Shown: piece by piece, positions 7,228-16,295 of the stretch
How the letters are laid out: the number at the start of each line of letters is the position of its first letter
How positions within the stretch are numbered: the first letter of the stretch is position 1
From: Bacteroidota bacterium
Lineage (GTDB): Bacteria; Bacteroidota; Bacteroidia; Cytophagales; Cyclobacteriaceae
Direction of reading: 5' to 3'
NCBI GenBank assembly: GCA_024280115.1
Contig: JAJRQT010000172.1
Location: forward strand, 1-39,278
DNA: 39,278 nt
Notes under the pieces: model-generated
The model's database searches: none
What the model saw: only the letters and a program-made list of their open reading frames with translations
Told to the model about the DNA's origin: nothing
Program-made: the position numbers and the translations under genes

Positions 7228-9603
7228 ATGATTCACAACTATATAAAAACCAGCATCAGGGCCCTGTTCAGACAAAAAGGAACCACCGCCATAAATATTA
7301 CAGGGCTTACCCTGGGGCTTACCTGCAGTATGTTTATCATGCTTTGGATAGCAGATGAAATGAAGTTTGACCGAATTCATAAAGATGGTGACCGTATTTA
7401 CAGGATGCTATTTAATATTCAGTATCCAGATGGTAGCATCAACACATGGTGGAATGCACCTCAGCCGCTGGAGGAAGTTTTGGAAACTGAATATCCGGAA
7501 ATTGAACATGCAATGCTCATCAGTTGGAATAGCGATAGACTATTGACTCTGGGAGAGGAAAACATAAAAAAGCCAGGTGTTTTTGCAAGTGAAGATATTT
7601 TCGAAGTATTTGATAAGCCATTTATTATCGGGAATAAAAATACCGCCCTCAAAGAAAAAAATTCTATCGTTATCACAGATGAGCTTGCAGAAATACTCTA
7701 TGGAAGTCAATGGAGACAAAAAGAGATTGTAGGCACTTCAATTTTAGTGGAGAAGGAAGATCTGCTCATGGTTACAGGTATTGTACCAAAACCAACAGCA
7801 AATTCTTCTATTCAATTCGACTATGTAATTCCGTTTAAATTTGGTTTGGATAAGCAACCCTGGAACCGGGAATGGGGAAATTTCAATAATCGCATGTTTG
7901 TAAAGCTCAGAAAAGGAGTTGATACAAATGATTTTAAGGAAAAGATTGAAGACGTTGTTAAAACTCATAGAGAAGAAGGCGAAGGAGATGATACCCATGC
8001 ATTTATTTATCCTATCGAAGACCTTCATTTATATGGAAAATTTGAAAATGGTGTAAATACAGGCGGGCGCATCGAATACATCAAAATTTTCGGCGCAGTT
8101 TCAATTTTTGTCCTGCTGCTTGCCTGCATTAATTTTATGAACCTGTCAACTGCATTGTCTTTTCGAAGGGCGAAAGAAGTGGGCATCAGGAAAGTTGTTG
8201 GTGCAAGCAAAGGGTCACTTATTTTACAATTCGTTGGAGAATCTATAATAATTACCTTCTTTTCCATGATCCTTGCAGTAATACTTTCGGTATTGCTGTT
8301 GCCTACATTTAACAACCTCACAAACAAAAGTTTATCTCTAGATTTTCAAAACCTGTCCCTCTGGATTTATGGCGTATTATTTTTAGTCATAACCGGTTTG
8401 CTAGCCGGAGTTTACCCCGCTTTTTTTATCTCCGGTTTCAAACCATCATCTGTACTGAAAGGGAGCCTGGCAACAAGTCATAGTGCAGGATTTTTCAGGA
8501 AATCACTGGTTGTTTTCCAGTTTTTCCTATCGATAGTTATGATCATTGGAACGATTGTCGTTCACATGCAGATTGATTTTATCATGAATAGAAACATTGG
8601 CCTGGATAAGGAAAATGTATTGATTTACGGACTAAACAACGAATCCTATACACATTATCAATCCATAAAAAATGATTTGCTTCAATATCCTGAATTTGTA
8701 AGTGTGACTACGTGCAACCAAAATCCATTGAATATCGGAAGCTCTGCCACCGGAATGGAGTGGGAAGGAAAAAAGGAAGGAGAAGAAATAGAATTCAGTC
8801 ATCTCTGGGTAACCTACGATTTCATTAAAACGCTGGGAATGGAGTTGGCAGATGGCAGGGATTTTTCGCCTGAATTTGCGTCAGATTCTTCCGCTTTTCT
8901 TTTAAATGAAGCTGCAATTGAGGCGATAGGATTGAAAAACCCCATCGGGTCTAAGTTCAATGGATTCTGGATAGATGATGGAAAAATCATTGGAGTTATC
9001 AAGAATTTCCACAGCGCTTCTATATATGCTCCGGTATCTCCATTGATGGTTATCATGGATTCTGAGCCATATCAATTATATATTAGAACTGCCTCGGGAA
9101 AGACTGGGGAAGCCATTAAAAATCTGGAGAAAATCCACAAAAAATACTCACAGAGTTATCCATTTGAATATCATTTTATGAATGAGCAATACGACCAAGT
9201 GTATAAAAGTGAGATGGTGATGAGCAAATTATCTAACTTTTTTGCTTTTCTCGCCATTATAATTTCGTGCCTTGGTTTGATTGGTCTGGCCTCGTTAACC
9301 ACCACGCAGAGGGTAAAAGAAATAGGCATCAGAAAGGTAATGGGAGCAACAGTATCGAATATACTATTCCTGCTTTCGAAAGATTATATCAAATTGATTC
9401 TGATTGCTTTTGTGATATCGGTACCGGTTGCAAATTATTTCATTTCCGGGTGGCTCGATAAATTTGCTTATAAAATAAACCTCCTCTGGTGGTTATATCC
9501 TATTGCTGGATCGGTGGTGTTGTTTGTAGCTTTATTTTCAGTGAGCGGACAATCATTTAAAGCAGCCATCACAAATCCAGTAGATAGTTTAAGGGATGAG
9601 TGA
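7228..9603 (+). CDS. MacB/FtsX-like ABC transporter permease
   Basis: The 791-residue protein has the Bacteroidota double-permease layout. There is an N-terminal membrane helix (about 20-42) and a large periplasmic MacB-type domain to about residue 280. A first FtsX helix group follows at about 282-400 (RRAKEVGIRKVVGAS), then a second periplasmic domain, and a second FtsX group at about 660-785 (QRVKEIGIRKVMGAT). It ends in NPVDSLRDE. Family members export peptides or antimicrobials or move lipoproteins, driven by a separate ATPase. No ATPase gene is nearby, so it is an orphan permease. It is intact and lies directly before the broken paralogue. Confidence 0.93.
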   Translation: MIHNYIKTSIRALFRQKGTTAINITGLTLGLTCSMFIMLWIADEMKFDRIHKDGDRIYRMLFNIQYPDGSINTWWNAPQPLEEVLETEYPEIEHAMLISWNSDRLLTLGEENIKKPGVFASEDIFEVFDKPFIIGNKNTALKEKNSIVITDELAEILYGSQWRQKEIVGTSILVEKEDLLMVTGIVPKPTANSSIQFDYVIPFKFGLDKQPWNREWGNFNNRMFVKLRKGVDTNDFKEKIEDVVKTHREEGEGDDTHAFIYPIEDLHLYGKFENGVNTGGRIEYIKIFGAVSIFVLLLACINFMNLSTALSFRRAKEVGIRKVVGASKGSLILQFVGESIIITFFSMILAVILSVLLLPTFNNLTNKSLSLDFQNLSLWIYGVLFLVITGLLAGVYPAFFISGFKPSSVLKGSLATSHSAGFFRKSLVVFQFFLSIVMIIGTIVVHMQIDFIMNRNIGLDKENVLIYGLNNESYTHYQSIKNDLLQYPEFVSVTTCNQNPLNIGSSATGMEWEGKKEGEEIEFSHLWVTYDFIKTLGMELADGRDFSPEFASDSSAFLLNEAAIEAIGLKNPIGSKFNGFWIDDGKIIGVIKNFHSASIYAPVSPLMVIMDSEPYQLYIRTASGKTGEAIKNLEKIHKKYSQSYPFEYHFMNEQYDQVYKSEMVMSKLSNFFAFLAIIISCLGLIGLASLTTTQRVKEIGIRKVMGATVSNILFLLSKDYIKLILIAFVISVPVANYFISGWLDKFAYKINLLWWLYPIAGSVVLFVALFSVSGQSFKAAITNPVDSLRDE

Positions 9604-9691
9604 AACAAGTAGTAATTCAGTTTCACAAAACACGGTTTGATTGCAATTGAGTAGTTTAATAGGTTTAACTTTTGAGCATTAAAAATAAAGT

Positions 9692-11089
9692 ATGTTACTA
9701 TTTACCTTTAAGACGGCAATACGAAATTTGCTAAGTAAAAAACAAAATGCTTTCATAATTATTTTAAGTCTTGCTATTGCATTTACTTTTTCGAATATCC
9801 TGATAACCTTCATTTCTTATGAATTAAATACAGATTCTTTTCATGAAAATAAGGACAGGATTTACAGACTGTTTAGCGAAGATCCAATGAATCAAGGTAA
9901 TAAAATAAGATATATCCAGGGTAAGGTAGATCAGTTTTTAGTTGACAACTTCCCTGAAGTTGACAAAATATGTCAAGTCACAGTCTTTAACAGTGAGGGA
10001 AGTTCACTCAGAACAAAAAATATGGATATAACAGATCAATTGGTTCTGAGAGTAGATTCAACATTTTTTAAGTTTTTTGATTTCCCCTTTTCTGAGGGTA
10101 ATATTTCAAAAGCAATATCTGCAGATGGTATTGTATTAAAAGAAGCATTGGCAAGGAAGCTTTTCAAAAATCCGCCCTTTACCGGTACGATGCTTGACCT
10201 GATAAATGGAAAAGATATCAGACCAATGAAGGTTACCGCAATTCTTAAAGATTTTCATGAAAACACACAATTTAATTTTGATGCAATTATTTCAGGCCAT
10301 GAGTCGTGGGGTGGTTCAGTTTTCTTAATGTTAAATGAAAAATCCAAACCGGAACCGTTGGTAGAAAAAATGAATGCCAGCGAAAATATGCCCAGCCTTT
10401 TAGGCCTGGGAAAGTCACAATATGAACTCGAACCATTCACCAGCTCCTATTTCAATGCTTCGGGAGCACAACCTTTCGATCGGTATCGAAATAAGCAGCT
10501 AATTATCATATGTTGGGTAGTTATAATTCTTCTGTCTTTTACGGCCAGTTTTAATTTTATCAATCTTTATGTAGTTGGCTTGTTGACAAGAAGAAAAGAG
10601 ATCGGAGTAAAAAGAGTATTTGGAGCATCAAAGAGTAATATGATTCTTACAATAGGCGTTGAAGTTGCGTTGTATGTGCTTTTTTCAATATTGCTGTCAA
10701 TGATATTGACCTATTATTTTCTCCCTGTATTTAATTCTTCATTTAATACACAACTTAGTTTTTCATATTTTACATATGCAAAAGTGATAGCTATTGTTAT
10801 TGGCGCTATTGTGCTATTAGGTCTGTTCATCACTCTTTACCTGAGTATATTTATCTGGAGACTTAATACTATAGGTCTTTTAACTGATACCCTTTCACAT
10901 AAGGTCAAGGCCAATCGGATTCTTTTTACTATCCAATTTTTTATGACCGTAGCGCTAGTGATTTGTTCGATGGTTGTGATCAGGCAAATGCAATTTATTA
11001 AAAACAAACCATTGGGTTTCAACAAACAACTTTTACAACTACATGTACCTTCAGATGATCAAAAAGCAAAACTGAGTGTGCTGAAATAG
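9692..11089 (+). CDS. MacB/FtsX-like permease, N-terminal part before an in-frame amber stop
   Basis: This frame encodes 465 residues: the first membrane helix, the first periplasmic domain, the first FtsX group (RRKEIGVKRVFGASKSNM at about 300) and two further helices. It then stops at TAG (11087-11089). The downstream frame 11096-11989 continues without any shift and supplies exactly the missing second periplasmic domain and second FtsX group. Reading through would give a 765-residue protein much like the intact neighbour at 7228-9603. In the neighbour the position of the stop falls in 'SIKNDLLQYP', here 'SVLK*KLLNYP'. A single base change is the likely cause. Promoter-like bases TTG (9641) and TAACTTTTG (9666) precede it but are weak. 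Confidence 0.85.
   Translation: MLLFTFKTAIRNLLSKKQNAFIIILSLAIAFTFSNILITFISYELNTDSFHENKDRIYRLFSEDPMNQGNKIRYIQGKVDQFLVDNFPEVDKICQVTVFNSEGSSLRTKNMDITDQLVLRVDSTFFKFFDFPFSEGNISKAISADGIVLKEALARKLFKNPPFTGTMLDLINGKDIRPMKVTAILKDFHENTQFNFDAIISGHESWGGSVFLMLNEKSKPEPLVEKMNASENMPSLLGLGKSQYELEPFTSSYFNASGAQPFDRYRNKQLIIICWVVIILLSFTASFNFINLYVVGLLTRRKEIGVKRVFGASKSNMILTIGVEVALYVLFSILLSMILTYYFLPVFNSSFNTQLSFSYFTYAKVIAIVIGAIVLLGLFITLYLSIFIWRLNTIGLLTDTLSHKVKANRILFTIQFFMTVALVICSMVVIRQMQFIKNKPLGFNKQLLQLHVPSDDQKAKLSVLK
11087..11089 (+). other. In-frame TAG that splits the permease gene
   Basis: This TAG is the only stop in the otherwise open frame from 9692 to 11989. Both halves stay in the same frame and both are family-like right up to the stop. 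A CAG, GAG or AAG codon changed at one base would explain it. A sequencing error at this base is the main alternative. Confidence 0.8.
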
Positions 11090-11095
11090 AAGCTT

Positions 11096-11989
11096 TTGAA
11101 TTATCCACAAATTCCCAGAGTGGCAATAAGTAGTGGAAATCCCATTTCCGGCAGTTGGATAATCAGATATAGATTAGATGATCAATCTTTTTATTCTCCT
11201 TATTTTATGAACGGAGATGAAGACCTAACGGAAACCTTGGGATTGACTATTATTGATGGGAAAAATTATAATTCGCAAGACAGTCATGGGAAGTTGGTCA
11301 ACGAGACTTTTGTCAGGTTTTTTGATATGAAAGATCCTATTGGCCAAGCTATTCCGGGTTCAGAAGATCATATTGTTGGAGTAGTTAAAGATTTCAATTG
11401 TGTATCTCTAAAGCAGGAGATTCCACCTTATATAATTTCCTATAAGGGAAATCAGAACTTTCTTTTAATAGATATTTCAGATGTTGATCTTGGACAATTC
11501 ATGCCTTTAGTCGCGGATGAGTGGCAGCAGGTGTTTCCTGATGTCATATTTGATTACAATTTGATTGAAGACGAGCTGTTAACTAAACATAAGGAGGATG
11601 CCTATTTCTTTAGGATGATCATTAGTTTTACTGTCGCAAGTCTTATTATCAGTTGTTTTGGTTTATATGGAATTGCCTCTTTTACATTTTCCCGTCGAAC
11701 AAAAGAAATTGGAATTCGAAAAGTGCTTGGGGCTTCATTTACAAATATCCTTTTGCTGGTTTGGAAGGACTATGTCAAGCTCATTTTCATTAGCTATTTA
11801 TTGGCAATTCCAGTTGTAAATTACTTTCTTACAGAATGGCTAAGTCAATTTGCATACAAAATTGAATTGAGCTGGTGGTTGTATGTAATCCCGGGATTAA
11901 TCATTATGATGATTGCTCTACTGACCATAAGTGGTCAATCGGTAAAAGTCGCAAATACAAATCCGGTAGATAGTTTAAGGGATGAGTGA
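11096..11989 (+). pseudogene. C-terminal part of the amber-split permease
   Basis: The 297-residue frame begins at a TTG just after the TAG and has no convincing start signal. It contains the second periplasmic domain and the second FtsX group (RRTKEIGIRKVLGASFTNI) with three membrane helices, ending NPVDSLRDE like the intact neighbour. Alone it lacks the first half of the permease and would hardly be functional. It could be translated by low-level readthrough or by reinitiation a few bases past the stop. The preserved frame and sequence suggest that the mutation is recent. Confidence 0.75.
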
Positions 11990-11994
11990 AATAT

Positions 11995-12570
11995 TTAATG
12001 ATGATGTTTTGAAGGTATGTTTTTTCCAAACCTTCGCCCGATAACTACACCAAAAGTAAAAGCATCGTACAAATGTTTATTGACATAACCAGCAGTAACT
12101 GATACTTCCCAATTATCCATTCTGATAAATGCATATTCGATTCCTAAATATCTTATCCATAAGGTTTGATTGGCATCTGTTTCAAAACCGGTACCAGCAA
12201 AAACAGAAAATCTCGGTAAAATTTCGTAAACAACAACGCCGCTGAATAGCACCACATTTTCACGTTTTATAAATTCTTCATTTTCGTGTTCCACTTCAAT
12301 ATTCAAAAACGCGAATTCATTGTAGGTACCAATGGCCCATTTATGGGAAAGCCAATATTCATAATCTATACCAAAAGTTGGTGCGAGTACATATTGCTCT
12401 TTCCCGGTTTGAGTATTATGAACTTCGTGAATCAATGAATTGCCTAAAAACAGTCCGGCTTTATGCCTTTTTAACGGAGCTTCGGAACTTTCGTGGGATT
12501 CTTGTTGGGCAAATGTTGGATTAATAAACAGAGCCAGGCAAATAGCAGTTAAAAAATAAATCTTACTCAT
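11995..12570 (-). CDS. Secreted outer-membrane beta-barrel-like protein
   Basis: The 191-residue protein has a signal peptide (MSKIYFLTAICLALFINPTFAQ). It is followed by a series of alternating strands with aromatic girdle residues (YEYWLSHKWAIGTYNEF, FSVFAGTGFE, WEVSVTAGYV), ending in a His-rich tail (SKHHH). It looks like a small eight-stranded barrel in the outer membrane. The terminal aromatic residue of classical barrel proteins is missing because of the His tail. The gene converges on the permease remnant with five bases between. No role can be assigned. Confidence 0.7.
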   Translation of the reverse strand: MSKIYFLTAICLALFINPTFAQQESHESSEAPLKRHKAGLFLGNSLIHEVHNTQTGKEQYVLAPTFGIDYEYWLSHKWAIGTYNEFAFLNIEVEHENEEFIKRENVVLFSGVVVYEILPRFSVFAGTGFETDANQTLWIRYLGIEYAFIRMDNWEVSVTAGYVNKHLYDAFTFGVVIGRRFGKNIPSKHHH

Positions 12571-12868
12571 AACATTAATTTAAAAAATCATACAAAATAA
12601 ATTATTCCTGATGTCATCAGCAAATCTAATAGCTAATATTTGATGATGGAGTATGGAATTTTTACAAATATGATCTTGTATAAAGGCTAAACTCCGTGAA
12701 GTGAAAATTGAAACTAACAGGATAAAACACAGGATTGATAGATTAAATGCTTTAAATATCAATCCATTAACTGTCGGAATAAAAGTATTGGAGAGCAACC
12801 TTTCTTCCAATAGTTCAATTATCCGTCACTTATAATATATGAGCTATTGACAAGAAAAATTGACCATG
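12571..12868. other. AT-rich gap without a recognisable gene
   Basis: Both neighbours are on the minus strand. A 76-codon frame at 12580-12810 (-) has unlikely composition and no family features. I see no RNA gene, strong hairpin or clear promoter match. Confidence 0.4.
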
Positions 12869-14218
12869 TTACTCCGGCTCAACCACAACCACATTATCAA
12901 CAATATCATCTGCTCCGTGTGTTAGTTTTTTAAGCTTTTTCACAAATATGATTAGCACAAACCCAAATGCAACACAAAAGGCGAATACACCTAAAAATAT
13001 GGTTAATTCTCCAGCGCTCTGAGCAGCCTCTCCGATAAGTCCTGCGATTTTGCTTGCAATTCCCGTTGCCAAAAAATAAGCGCCCATCATAAATGATACA
13101 TATTTGGCAGGAGACATTTTAGTTATAAAAGACAATGCAACCGGTGAAATGCTCAATTCTCCTACCACATGTAAAAAATAAGCGCCGAACAACCAATAAA
13201 TAGAAGCTTTCCCATCAATTGATTCTAAAGTTTGCATTGCTGCACCGGCAAGTAAAATAAACCCAAATCCGGTAATGATTGTTCCGAGACCCATTTTAAA
13301 AAGTGAGGAAGACTCCCAACCTTTTTTTTGCCACTGCACCCAAAACCAGGCCATCGGCGCGCCGATCAATATCACGTAAAACGCATGAAGTGACTGAAGA
13401 AAGCTTGCCGGAACTTCAAAACCCCACATGAACCGATCAATCTTTTCTTTTGCATAGAGATTCATCAGACCGCCGGCCTGCTCATAGGCGCCCCAAAATA
13501 CTATTACGATGATAAACGATAAAAGCAAGACAATCATTCTGTCCTTTTCCACCGAAGTAAGCTTCACCTTTTTATTGGTTCCCTCATGGATTTTATGAGG
13601 TAAAAAATCGCCGATACCCTTCAAATATCTCAGCCCGAAAATATAAACAATCTGGCCGATGGCCATCCCTATTCCTGCAAGGCCAAATCCATAATGCCAA
13701 TTTATTACTTCACCGACATAACCTACAAGCAAAGGCGCTGAAAATGCCCCGATATTAATTCCTACATAAAAAATTGTAAACGCCGTATCTCTACGTCCAT
13801 CCCCCTTTCGGTAGAGACTTCCTACCATTGAAGATATATTTGGCTTCAAAGCACCAACGCCCATAATTATAAAAACCAAACCGGAATAAAACGCCACAAT
13901 GGAATCGAAAGCGAGAATAAAATGTCCGATGCAGAGCAAAATCCCGCCCAGCATCACTGTCTTCTTCTGCCCAAGTAATCGGTCTGCGAGAAGTCCTCCG
14001 GGAACCGACATCGCATAAACAAGCATCGTGTACCAGCCATATAATTGAAGTGCGGACACGTTGTCCCATCCTAATCCGGCATTCAGATCTTCTGTCTTTG
14101 CTGTGAGATAAAGTACTAATATTGCGCGCATACCATAATAGGAAAAGCGCTCCCACAGTTCAGTAAAAAATAAAATGTACAATCCCTTTGGGTGACCCCA
14201 CAATGTTTGCTGTTGCAT
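12869..14218 (-). CDS. POT/PTR-family proton-coupled peptide transporter
   Basis: I start at the ATG at 14218 (449 residues, MQQQTLWGHPKG). A TTG six codons upstream is possible but not needed. The N-terminal ELWERFSYYGMRAILVLYL holds the ExxERFxYY proton-coupling motif of the family. GGLLADRLLGQKKT is the loop between helices 2 and 3, and FTIFYVGINIGAF matches the second PTR2 signature. About twelve to fourteen membrane helices are visible. It imports di- and tripeptides with protons across the inner membrane. Length and motifs are normal. It stands apart from its neighbours and its regulation is unknown. Confidence 0.93.
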   Translation of the reverse strand: MQQQTLWGHPKGLYILFFTELWERFSYYGMRAILVLYLTAKTEDLNAGLGWDNVSALQLYGWYTMLVYAMSVPGGLLADRLLGQKKTVMLGGILLCIGHFILAFDSIVAFYSGLVFIIMGVGALKPNISSMVGSLYRKGDGRRDTAFTIFYVGINIGAFSAPLLVGYVGEVINWHYGFGLAGIGMAIGQIVYIFGLRYLKGIGDFLPHKIHEGTNKKVKLTSVEKDRMIVLLLSFIIVIVFWGAYEQAGGLMNLYAKEKIDRFMWGFEVPASFLQSLHAFYVILIGAPMAWFWVQWQKKGWESSSLFKMGLGTIITGFGFILLAGAAMQTLESIDGKASIYWLFGAYFLHVVGELSISPVALSFITKMSPAKYVSFMMGAYFLATGIASKIAGLIGEAAQSAGELTIFLGVFAFCVAFGFVLIIFVKKLKKLTHGADDIVDNVVVVEPE

Positions 14219-14276
14219 AGAATTCAGATTTGACAAGCGGTAAATATACTATTTATCCTGAAATTGAAGCACCCAT

Positions 14277-15053
14277 TCAATTGTCAAATTCCACCCTGTT
14301 TAAAATCAACCCGGAAGGAGGGGCGATGTAGCCCAAAGGAATATCATTGGGATTTGTGAGTGAAGCTTTAATGTCTTCCAATCCAATTTCACCTTTACCG
14401 CCACGCAGTAACTGGCCCATCATCAAACGGATCTGATTGCGCATAAATCCTTTTGAATGAATATGGTAGGCATAACTCTTTTCAGGGAAAAAATTGGCTT
14501 TATATAGATTGTTTTCCTCAATTCGACTTACAAACACCTCTCGCCTGAAATTTGTTCTTTCTGTTGGTTTGGTGACATATTTTTTGAAATTGTGTTTGCC
14601 CTGAAACAATAATGCTCCTTTTTTCATTAACTCAATATCCAGGTCTTCCATAAATGAAGATAGTAGTGAGGCGCTGAATGGGTGGCACTTTTCACCAAAT
14701 GCAAAAAGGTAGATGTACTCTTTGATCCTGGGGGTTTGAATGATATTGAAATATTTATCTGTTTCCTCAATTTTAACCACTTTAATATCTGAAGGAAGAT
14801 TGCTGTTAAGGTCAAATAAAAACTGATCTTTGTCCAGCGGCTCTTTCATAAATATTTCAAACACCGTATGATTGGCAGAAACCATCGCATCTGTCCGGCT
14901 CGACCCCAATGTCTTGAATCGCCTGTGACCGAGTACAAATGGCAATGTTTTATCAATCATTTGATGGACGGTCTTCACATTTGGTTGCTTTGCCCAGCCA
15001 TGAAATCTGAAACCGAGATATTGAATATGAATGAGATAATAAAATTGTTTCAT
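14277..15053 (-). CDS. TruA-family tRNA pseudouridine synthase (Bacteroidota variant)
   Basis: The 258-residue protein has the TruA fold pattern and the catalytic aspartate D55 in GSSRTDAMVSA. Classical TruA has GRTDxGVHA here, so the last residues of the motif differ (AMVSA). C-terminal elements are present (FMRNQIRLMMGQLLRGGKG). TruA modifies U38-U40 of tRNA anticodon arms. This variant motif is shared by a Bacteroidota paralogue group as I recall it, so its RNA target may differ. The gene lies 58 bases downstream of nothing else on its strand and is probably transcribed alone. Confidence 0.85.
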   Translation of the reverse strand: MKQFYYLIHIQYLGFRFHGWAKQPNVKTVHQMIDKTLPFVLGHRRFKTLGSSRTDAMVSANHTVFEIFMKEPLDKDQFLFDLNSNLPSDIKVVKIEETDKYFNIIQTPRIKEYIYLFAFGEKCHPFSASLLSSFMEDLDIELMKKGALLFQGKHNFKKYVTKPTERTNFRREVFVSRIEENNLYKANFFPEKSYAYHIHSKGFMRNQIRLMMGQLLRGGKGEIGLEDIKASLTNPNDIPLGYIAPPSGLILNRVEFDN

Positions 15054-15098
15054 TTAATAACTGTTAATGATTTTTTAAAATTTAGTACGGTATGAAAA

Positions 15099-16295
15099 TC
15101 ACCCGGTGATTCTTCTATATAAATCCATGATTTCATTGCATACAACTTTTGAGGAAAATCGCTCCTCGAATTGAGTTCTGATTTTTTCACTATTAAATAA
15201 TTGATGATTTTTAATCATGCTCTGCATCGCATCTGTTAATTGTGATACATCTTCCGGTTTGACAATATATCCACAATATTCATCAATAAACTCCTCCGGA
15301 CCTCCGCATTCAGTACCTATTGAGGGCTTACCAAATGCCATTGCTTCCGCAAAAACGACTCCCATGGATTCATGACGACTCGGTAAAACAAAAGCATCAC
15401 AATTTTGAAATTCCTCCAGCACACCATGCTTATCCAGTCTTCCCAGCCAACTGACTTTATCATCAATATTTAGCTTTTTTGCCAGGCTCCGATACTCAGC
15501 TAAATATGCTCCTTCACCACCGATTCTCAGTTCTGCATTTGAGCTCACCTTACTAAATGCTTTTAACAGGATATCAATGCCTTTTTGTGGTACAATTCTA
15601 CCAAGGGAAAAAAAGGTGAAGGCACCACGTGTCTTTTTCATTTCTGTGGGAGTAAAAAAATCTTCGTCCACAAGGTTTGGAATTTTCATTAAGTGATCAA
15701 TTCCAAATTGTTTCATTTTTTTCTCCAAATTATCAGATATGGCGATATTTTTCCTGGAATTTTCATACGCTATCCGCAACCTGGGATCTAACTGATTTTT
15801 TTTATTTACAAACATTTTATGAGGAAACGGACTCATTTGTTCAGTGATGATATAAGGAATTTCATGAGCCTGGCTCAATCTCCAGGCAATGTAACCGGCG
15901 GAAAATCCAACATGAGCGTGTATCAAATCAACTTTCCCGAAATTGCTTTCAAATTGCTTTAAATTCGTGGAATTTGCCCGGATGATATTCGGAAAATTTC
16001 CATTTAATATTTTTGAAGTCCAGGTATAGGCTGGTGTGAAATATTCAATGAGATTGGGTTGATTAACAGTAGTGGTATTACCTGAAGGTTTTTTATGTAA
16101 TAGCAACTTCGTGATATTTTTCGCAGGTTGTCGCAACCACAGCAAAAGACGTTCATCATTTTGTCCCCAGGTACTTATCCCGATATTTAATTGTGAAAAA
16201 TGTTTTGTGAGCGCCATTGCCTGCTCTTTAAAAAAGATTCCGGGTAAGGGATCAGTTTTGGAAGGATACCAGGATGGTATAAAAAAAACATTCAT
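15099..16295 (-). CDS. GT4-family glycosyltransferase
   Basis: The 398-residue protein is a GT-B-fold enzyme. The N-terminal donor-independent half starts MNVFFIPSWYPSKTDPLPG. The C-terminal half has FSLGRIVPQKGIDILLKAF, then SRHESMGVVFAEAMAFGKP, carrying the family's E-x7-E motif that contacts the nucleotide sugar. Members are retaining transferases that build surface or exported polysaccharides. It overlaps the sulfotransferase gene by four bases (ATGA), so it is the last gene of a coupled three-gene operon. The donor and acceptor are unknown. Confidence 0.9.
   Translation of the reverse strand: MNVFFIPSWYPSKTDPLPGIFFKEQAMALTKHFSQLNIGISTWGQNDERLLLWLRQPAKNITKLLLHKKPSGNTTTVNQPNLIEYFTPAYTWTSKILNGNFPNIIRANSTNLKQFESNFGKVDLIHAHVGFSAGYIAWRLSQAHEIPYIITEQMSPFPHKMFVNKKNQLDPRLRIAYENSRKNIAISDNLEKKMKQFGIDHLMKIPNLVDEDFFTPTEMKKTRGAFTFFSLGRIVPQKGIDILLKAFSKVSSNAELRIGGEGAYLAEYRSLAKKLNIDDKVSWLGRLDKHGVLEEFQNCDAFVLPSRHESMGVVFAEAMAFGKPSIGTECGGPEEFIDEYCGYIVKPEDVSQLTDAMQSMIKNHQLFNSEKIRTQFEERFSSKVVCNEIMDLYRRITG

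Noticed and set aside
12580..12810. 76-codon minus-strand frame in the gap before the POT transporter gene
   Set aside because: The composition is not protein-like, there is no family feature and the start has no signal; it appears to be open by chance in AT-rich DNA.
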